A DNA stretch of 64,000 nucleotides from Pseudovibrio brasiliensis (GTDB lineage Bacteria > Pseudomonadota > Alphaproteobacteria > Rhizobiales > Stappiaceae), in contig NZ_CP074127.1 in NCBI RefSeq assembly GCF_018282095.1, forward strand, positions 124,001-188,000. The letters are read 5' to 3'. Position numbers and translations under genes: made by a program. Of the stretch, positions 58,949 to 64,000 are shown piece by piece (within the stretch, counting starts at the first letter, position 1; each line of letters begins with the position of its first letter). The notes under the pieces were generated by a model. That model saw only the letters and a list, made by a program, of their open reading frames with translations, did no database searches and was not told where the DNA came from.

Positions 58949-60734
58949 GTGGCACCACGCTCAATGGTCCTGTTTTTGCAGCAGCTGGCGCCGGTTTGGC
59001 ACCGGGTGCCGGAGCACCAGCTGGTGCAGGCACGCCGGTTGGGGCGCTGATTTTTGGCAGGACTTCTTCTTTCGGGCCAAAGGCGGCTTGCTGGCCATCC
59101 TTCACAACAAGCAGCAGCTCAACGGCTGAGATCGCGCTTGGGCGGTGGGCCACAACAATCACGATGCTGCCGTTCTGGCGCATCAGCTTGATGGCGCGGG
59201 TCAGCGCCGCTTCGCCTTCTGCATCCAGATTGGAGTTTGGCTCATCCAGCACGATCAGGAACGGGCTGTCGTAAAGCGCGCGGGCCAGACCAATGCGCTG
59301 ACGCTGACCGGCAGAAAGCAGGGCGCCGCCTTCGCCAACCTGTGTGTCATAGCCATCTGTCAGGCCGGTCACCAGCTCATGCACATTGGCAAGCTGGGCG
59401 GCTTCGAGAATTTTCTCATCATTGCGCTCAGGCGCAAAGCGCGAGATATTTTCAGCAATGGTGCCGTCGAACAGTTCCACGTCCTGCGGCAGGTAGCCAA
59501 TGGCGGTGCCAAGGCGGTCCTCAGACCACTGGCCCAGCTCGGCGCCATCCAAGCGCACGGAACCACGATGGATTGGCCAGACACCCACAAGCGCACGCAC
59601 CAGACTGGTCTTGCCGGACCCGGACGGGCCGATGATGCCCATGCCGTCTCCAGCTTTAAGCTCAAAGTTCACGCCTGCCAGAGTGACAGCGCGGGCACCT
59701 GGAGGGGCTGTTGCGATCTGCTGCACATTGAGGGTCTTGCTTGGCAGAGGCAGTTCGGTTTCCGGTGCGCTCTCATCCAGACCTTCCAGCGCTTTTTCCA
59801 GACGCGCACGGGCCTGACGGGCAGCGATGAACACGCGCCACTGGCCAACGGCCTGCTCAACGGGAGACAGAGCACGGGAGGTGATGATGGAGGCTGCAAT
59901 CATGACACCCGGAGAGACTTCCTGCAGGATCGCCAGCCAGGCGCCAACAGCCAGAACGGCGGAGCCGAGCAGGAAGCGGAAGGCTTTGATGGCGGTGGCA
60001 AACAGGGAGGCGCGGTCGCCGGCTTTGGTCTGGGCATCATAAAACCGGGCGTTGGCTTCATCCCACTTGTTGGTGAGCGTGGAGCTCATGCCAAGGGCGC
60101 GCACCACTTCCGCATTGCGGCGGGCGCCGGTGCGGGTGTTGCTGCGCTGAGCGTTCTGTGCGGCCAGTTCCTTGGCAGGCGCGCGGCTCATGAACTCGTT
60201 GGCAAGCACAAGAGACAGGATGATCACGGCTCCGGCCAGGGCCAGAATGCCGAGCCAGAAGTGCAGCACGAACACCAGACCCAGATAGATCGGCATCCAT
60301 GGAATATCGAAGAGCGCGGCTGGACCCTGACCGCCCCAGAACTGGCGCATGGTCTCCAGATCGCGGATCGGGTCGACGTTTTTACCGGTGTTGCCCATGC
60401 GCAGCGGCACGCGCAGGTTGGCAAGGAACGCAGTGCGCGACAGGCGGGCGTCGATCTCTTGCGAGATACGCGACAGGCCGCGGGCACGGATGCCTTCCAG
60501 CAGGGCGAAGAACAGGTACAGGATACCGGCGAAGCTGGCGATGATCACCAGTGTTGGAACACTGTGGCTGGCCAGAACCCGGTCATAGATCTGCAGCATG
60601 AACATCGGGCCAGTCAGCATCAAAAGGTTGATGACCAGACTTAAAACCCCAACGCCTGCATACCCGGACCGCGACGCACCAAACGCCTCGGATACCAGCG
60701 GGCGCTTAGGCTGCCCGTTCTTCGTTGTACTCAT
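58941..60734 (-). CDS. Type I secretion ABC transporter ATPase/permease, PrtD family
   Basis: A 597-residue inner-membrane exporter. The membrane domain covers about residues 25-300; the ATPase domain has Walker A GPSGSGKTSLVRAL, the signature LLSAGQRQRIGLARAL, and Walker B IVLDEPNSNLD with a switch His in VAHRPS. It lacks a peptidase domain, as in exporters of RTX proteases. The C-terminal 35 residues are a low-complexity Ala/Pro/Gly tail. The frame is open to 60788, but GGGAG lies 6 bases before the ATG at 60734, which decides the start. It probably exports the metalloprotease upstream and the RTX nuclease. Confidence 0.92.
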   Translation of the reverse strand: MSTTKNGQPKRPLVSEAFGASRSGYAGVGVLSLVINLLMLTGPMFMLQIYDRVLASHSVPTLVIIASFAGILYLFFALLEGIRARGLSRISQEIDARLSRTAFLANLRVPLRMGNTGKNVDPIRDLETMRQFWGGQGPAALFDIPWMPIYLGLVFVLHFWLGILALAGAVIILSLVLANEFMSRAPAKELAAQNAQRSNTRTGARRNAEVVRALGMSSTLTNKWDEANARFYDAQTKAGDRASLFATAIKAFRFLLGSAVLAVGAWLAILQEVSPGVMIAASIITSRALSPVEQAVGQWRVFIAARQARARLEKALEGLDESAPETELPLPSKTLNVQQIATAPPGARAVTLAGVNFELKAGDGMGIIGPSGSGKTSLVRALVGVWPIHRGSVRLDGAELGQWSEDRLGTAIGYLPQDVELFDGTIAENISRFAPERNDEKILEAAQLANVHELVTGLTDGYDTQVGEGGALLSAGQRQRIGLARALYDSPFLIVLDEPNSNLDAEGEAALTRAIKLMRQNGSIVIVVAHRPSAISAVELLLVVKDGQQAAFGPKEEVLPKISAPTGVPAPAGAPAPGAKPAPAAAKTGPLSVVPHA

Positions 60735-60999
60735 GGATACTCCCGAAACCACCTGACCCCAACTCAAGTGCGCAGCATGTTCTGACATGGTTGGTCAGAG
60801 GCCTAGATGCTGCAAAACTCGTGGTTATGCCCCAATAAAATTTGAGGTGCCTATAGTATGTAAATCGCACACTATTTGAAAGGGCAAAGACACTAAAATT
60901 TTTTCATCCATTCAAATTGAGGCGAACACCGCAAACTTATGATTTAATTAAATAATTATGCAACCTGCCATTAGGGCAGGTTGCACGTATTTTGGGAGC
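60735..60999. promoter_or_regulatory. Intergenic region between metalloprotease gene and secretion genes
   Basis: About 265 AT-rich bases. The right end holds the protease terminator (60959-60985); the rest probably holds the promoter of the exporter pair. No defined operator was seen. Confidence 0.45.
60959..60985 (-). terminator. Terminator after the RTX metalloprotease gene
   Basis: Arms TGCAACCTGCC (60959-60969) and GGCAGGTTGCA (60975-60985) form a perfect 11-bp stem with a 5-base loop. On the minus strand it is followed by a T-rich stretch. Confidence 0.75.
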
Positions 61000-62592
61000 T
61001 TACACGAAGACGAAATCGTCTGCGTTGATGACGCTGGAATCAACACCGGAAAGGGTGATGGAACCACCGTCATAGTTGATCACTGTGTCTGCACCAGTGT
61101 CCTGAATGGAGAGGTCTGCAAAGCTGTCTGCACCGCTTTCAAACTTCATGAAATCAAGGCCATTGGAGAAGTCGATGATCGTGTCTGCACCGCAGTTGAT
61201 GTTGAACACGAAGGTGTCGCTGCCGGAACCGCCGGAGAGAGTGTCATCACCGAGGCCGCCTTCGAGGGTGTCGTTACCAGCATTGGCATAAAGGCCGTTG
61301 TCAGCATCGTTACCGATCAGCTCATCGTTACCTGAACCAGAATAAGCATTCTCGATCACGGTATCACGCATGATGGTCATGTTACCGGTCAGACCGTTCA
61401 CGTCAGAGTAAGTCTCTGCGACCAAAGAGATCTTCTGGTCAGCACGAACGGAGCTGAAGTTTATGCTGTCGTTGCCGCCATTGTCCATGATGGTGAACGT
61501 TGCCGGATTCAGATCAGCAATGTCATCGTAGTAACCGCCTGCTGTGGAGTTTTCACCGTAAACGGTGGAACCGGTACGCAGGTCGGTTGCTGTGCCGTAC
61601 AGGTCCTGCATAGCGAGAATGTCCGCGATCATCGGAGTCACCACATAGGCGCGGCTTGCGTCCACATTGGTGTTCTCCACCTGATCGAAGTAGGACATGA
61701 TTGTCGCTTGCCAGGAGTCGTTGGAGTAGTGGTTGTCTACGCCATATGTCGCTGCACCATTGTAGTTGCCAGCATGACCAAGGCCGAGGGCATGGCCGAT
61801 TTCGTGCACGTAGGTCTGGAATGCATAACCATCCAGATCAGTGCCGTAACGGGCAACCCAATCGGTGCTGACGTTCACGGTTGACGAAAGGATGGTGCTG
61901 CCGCGAGTGGTCGAGTTTGCGTAAGCGCCGCTGTCGTTGTCGTCAAATGTGATCTGAGCACCAGAGCTGACAGTGCGGAACTCAATGCCGGTGACCATTG
62001 TCCAGGCTTCCAGAGCTTTGGTTGCAAGCTCACGACCGGAAGAGTTCAAGCCGTTGAGGTTCACGGTAAGGGACTCGCCCGGGCTCACGTCAAATGCGCG
62101 ACGACCACGGCCAGTGCTGTTCCAGTAACCATCTGTCAGCTGAGCTGCAATCTGATCGTTGGTGAATGCGTTCGGATCGGTTGGTGGGTCAGTTGGGCCG
62201 CCATCTGCATCAACAGAGATTCTGTAATCGCCGCTGTAACGGTCGTTATAGGAAGCTGCGCCGATGTAGTAGGTGCCAGTGGTTGTTGCGGTGAAAGTGA
62301 TTTCGGAGTTACGTCCGCTGCCACCGTCATCGTCTGTTGCAATTTCGTTTGCGTTGGAATCGTAAAGATACAGATATGTGTCGGAAACGCCCCCACTTCC
62401 GATGCCATCCATAGAAATGGTGTAGGTTACCCCTGCCTGCACCTCGAGTTTGATTGCGTCTTTATCGCCGGAGAAACTCAAAGTTCCTTCAAAGGTATCT
62501 CCCGATGAAATGGAGTAAGGTGTTGATGTGCTGTAAGGCGCATCGCCACCTTCAATAACTCTGGCTTCCTCACCATGGTAATCTCTAAACAT
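61000..62592 (-). CDS. Serralysin-type (M10) RTX metalloprotease with PPC domain
   Basis: A 530-residue secreted zinc protease. An N-terminal pre-peptidase C-terminal-like domain (about residues 28-130) precedes the catalytic domain. The zinc motif is HEIGHALGLGH with the Met-turn in TIMSYFDQ. The C-terminal part has RTX repeats (NDELIGNDADNGLYANAGND, then TLEGGLGDDTLSGGSGSDTF) and ends DDFVFV, the acidic plus hydrophobic end typical of type I substrates. It would be exported by the adjacent PrtD/PrtE-type pair and activated by calcium. No serralysin inhibitor gene is adjacent. Confidence 0.92.
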   Translation of the reverse strand: MFRDYHGEEARVIEGGDAPYSTSTPYSISSGDTFEGTLSFSGDKDAIKLEVQAGVTYTISMDGIGSGGVSDTYLYLYDSNANEIATDDDGGSGRNSEITFTATTTGTYYIGAASYNDRYSGDYRISVDADGGPTDPPTDPNAFTNDQIAAQLTDGYWNSTGRGRRAFDVSPGESLTVNLNGLNSSGRELATKALEAWTMVTGIEFRTVSSGAQITFDDNDSGAYANSTTRGSTILSSTVNVSTDWVARYGTDLDGYAFQTYVHEIGHALGLGHAGNYNGAATYGVDNHYSNDSWQATIMSYFDQVENTNVDASRAYVVTPMIADILAMQDLYGTATDLRTGSTVYGENSTAGGYYDDIADLNPATFTIMDNGGNDSINFSSVRADQKISLVAETYSDVNGLTGNMTIMRDTVIENAYSGSGNDELIGNDADNGLYANAGNDTLEGGLGDDTLSGGSGSDTFVFNINCGADTIIDFSNGLDFMKFESGADSFADLSIQDTGADTVINYDGGSITLSGVDSSVINADDFVFV

Positions 62593-63333
62593 ATTATCTC
62601 CCCTAGAGTAATATCAGTAGTAAACCATTTAAACGTATGAGACGTGCACTCGAAGGCAATATAGATTTTTGTCGGATTCACAGATGAAAGTAATATCAAC
62701 ACAATCAATAGTTGAAACCTTGACGAGTTTCAGGTGTGCAAATAGAATACGTGATATATTATTTCATGCTTAAAACATTTGATTTTTTCCGTAATTTCAA
62801 TTCAATATCCTAATATAATTAGATAAAAACACTTTGCCGTCTGATAAAAAATTCTAAAAACTGACCAGTTGATCAAATAATTGTAGTATGTTTTTCTTGC
62901 GGACTATTCTAATAAATGGATATTTAATACTTAATTTTATTTAGTGATTCTGCAACTTTAGATTTTCCGGAACTACGTAAAATCGATAGAAATTCACAGG
63001 TCCACCGGTGGATCTGAGTGGGGTTGACGGGGTAAGTTGGCACATTAACGGAGCTAATCCGGCAAAATGACCTTAAGGTAACTTGCGTTGCTGAAGCCAG
63101 CTAACAAAACACCCCGGTCAATGGGGCTTGACCAGGGTGAGTTGTGGGCAGGGTAATTTGCTACCCAGGGGAAATTTCTTTCCTGAATGGCTCAGAAAGG
63201 ATTCTCCGCCCCTAAGGGCACTTTGTGAGTACGCGAACCCGAAAAAGTGCAGATGGAGGCGGGGCGGAGAGGGGTCTGCCTGTTTGCTGTGCGAATCTCC
63301 GGCCCGTCTAGGGGTGCGAGCCGGGGAAATGCA
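62593..63333. other. Gene-free stretch upstream of the metalloprotease gene
   Basis: About 740 bases. The left 400 are strongly AT-rich and likely hold the protease promoter. The right part is GC-richer with two hairpins: GGTCAA/TTGACC (63116-63121, 63128-63133) and GGGTA/TACCC (63151-63155, 63162-63166). A plus-strand open frame across 63128-63514 runs antisense to the enolase-family gene and is taken as chance. Confidence 0.5.
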
Positions 63334-64000
63334 TCAGAGGCTCGCCAAGAACTCCTGGTTCAGATCAATACCGAGACCCGGAGCAGTTGGTTTGGCAAAA
63401 CCACCGTCCACCAGCTCAGCTTCCGGAGTGACAAGATACTTACGCAGTTCGCCATCGCAGAATTCTGGATGCACGTACTCAAAGTATGGCGCATTGCCGA
63501 CAGCGAACTGGTAATGGATCGCGGCAGCGGATGTGATGCCGGTCTTCCAGTTATGAGGCATCACCTGCACATTATTGGCGGTTGCCATCTCTGTGATACG
63601 GCGCAGCTCTGTCAGGCCGCCGCAGCGGTTATAATCTGACTGCAGCAGATGCACTTTGCCTTTGGTGATCCACTCCTCGGCTTCAAAGCGGGTGGTGCTC
63701 ATCTCTGCGCCGCAAATGCGGGAGCGGGTGTTTTCTACCAGCTTGGCGTGACCGCTGAGATCGTCGTGCTGCAGCGTCGCCTCTGCGAAGTACAGCTCCA
63801 GATCCTCAATGGAGTTGAGCAGACGCGCCACTTCGTACCAGTCGGTAAAGCGGTAGAGGTAGTCCACCATCATATCCGTGTCGTGACCCAAGATGCCGCG
63901 CAGCTCACGCAGATAGTAGGCGACTTCCTTGGTGCTCCAGTCCGCTTTGATCGGCACGCACACTTTCACCGCGCGGATGTTGTGTGCCTTGGCTTTCTCC
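63334..64000 (-). CDS. Enolase-superfamily (mandelate racemase-like) protein, 5' end outside the window
   Basis: The C-terminal 221 residues of a mandelate racemase/muconate lactonizing enzyme-type protein; the frame is open to the window edge. Visible parts of the C-terminal barrel are VKVCVPIKADWSTKEVAYYL (with the second-strand K-x-K replaced by V-x-V/P-I-K), DTDMMVDYLYRF, LYFAEATLQHDDLSGHAKL, ICGAEMSTTRFEAEEWI and LLQSDYNRCGGLTELRRI. The metal ligands would be Asp, Glu and Glu/Asp at the ends of barrel strands. A final PHNWKTGITSAAAIHY carries the usual catalytic His. The substrate, probably a sugar acid or similar carboxylate, cannot be told. Confidence 0.85.
   Translation of the reverse strand, partial: EKAKAHNIRAVKVCVPIKADWSTKEVAYYLRELRGILGHDTDMMVDYLYRFTDWYEVARLLNSIEDLELYFAEATLQHDDLSGHAKLVENTRSRICGAEMSTTRFEAEEWITKGKVHLLQSDYNRCGGLTELRRITEMATANNVQVMPHNWKTGITSAAAIHYQFAVGNAPYFEYVHPEFCDGELRKYLVTPEAELVDGGFAKPTAPGLGIDLNQEFLASL

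Noticed and set aside
59145-60644. A 499-codon open frame on the plus strand
   Set aside because: It lies fully antisense to the PrtD-type exporter gene, is rich in Gly, Gln and His as expected from the mirror of a GC-rich gene, and has no family signature.

Overview
The window looks like chromosomal DNA of a marine or host-associated alphaproteobacterium of the Stappiaceae/Rhodobacterales type. A Pseudovibrio-like organism would fit, but this is a judgement from gene content: a DUF1217 protein, a fused nirD-nirL gene in a heme d1 operon, tetrathionate respiration genes, type I secreted RTX proteins and moderate GC. No rRNA, tRNA, CRISPR array, phage or intact insertion sequence was seen.

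Layout. 1-8.7 kb: the tail of a probable indolepyruvate ferredoxin oxidoreductase, a chemoreceptor, two TetR regulators, a double-domain universal stress protein, a HupE/UreJ-type membrane protein, an APH-family kinase, a DUF4344 metallopeptidase and a VOC protein. 8.9-21.7 kb: a split tetrathionate respiration locus. The sensor/regulator pair ttrS-ttrR and a cytochrome b561 lie about 4.8 kb upstream of ttrBCA; between them are a large helical protein, a CPT-like kinase, a left-handed beta-helix protein, a ceramidase-like protein and a TauE/SafE-type permease. 22-29.5 kb: a DUF1217 protein, a 1126-residue helical repeat protein that is a paralog of the one at 12-13.8 kb, a glycosyltransferase and a beta-lactamase-fold protein without its catalytic serine. 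29.5-36 kb: two paralogous VOC proteins, a PaaG-like enoyl-CoA hydratase, a deletion scar holding the 3' ends of two lost genes, an ABC solute-binding protein and permease without an ATPase, and a multicopper oxidase with a membrane protein.

36.3-44.8 kb: an operon for heme d1 biosynthesis, nirE-nirC-nirF-nirDL-nirG-nirH-nirJ-nirN-cbiX-like, mostly with overlapping stops and starts, behind a good FNR/DNR box. The structural gene nirS is not in the window. A DNR-type regulator lies about 1.8 kb beyond the operon, after a divergent peroxiredoxin/oxyR pair. 47-52 kb: a hairpin-rich gene-free stretch, then a GNAT protein, a membrane protein, an AraC regulator and a SufS-like class V aminotransferase.

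52.5-62.6 kb: a secretion island. It holds a 1553-residue extracellular nuclease-like protein with N-terminal RTX repeats, a type I secretion membrane fusion protein and ABC ATPase (HlyD/PrtE and PrtD type), and a serralysin-type RTX metalloprotease. The outer membrane channel (TolC) is not in the window. The last 0.7 kb holds the 3' part of an enolase-superfamily gene that runs off the end.

Together the window suggests a facultatively anaerobic bacterium that can use sulfur oxyanions and probably nitrite as electron acceptors, and that exports a calcium-binding nuclease and a protease. The most unusual items are the paralogous helical repeat proteins (12110-13756 and 23486-26866), the serine-less beta-lactamase-fold protein, the duplicated D/L-type modules of the nir operon, the two-gene deletion scar at 31.3-31.6 kb and the structured intergenic elements near 47.5 and 57.5 kb.
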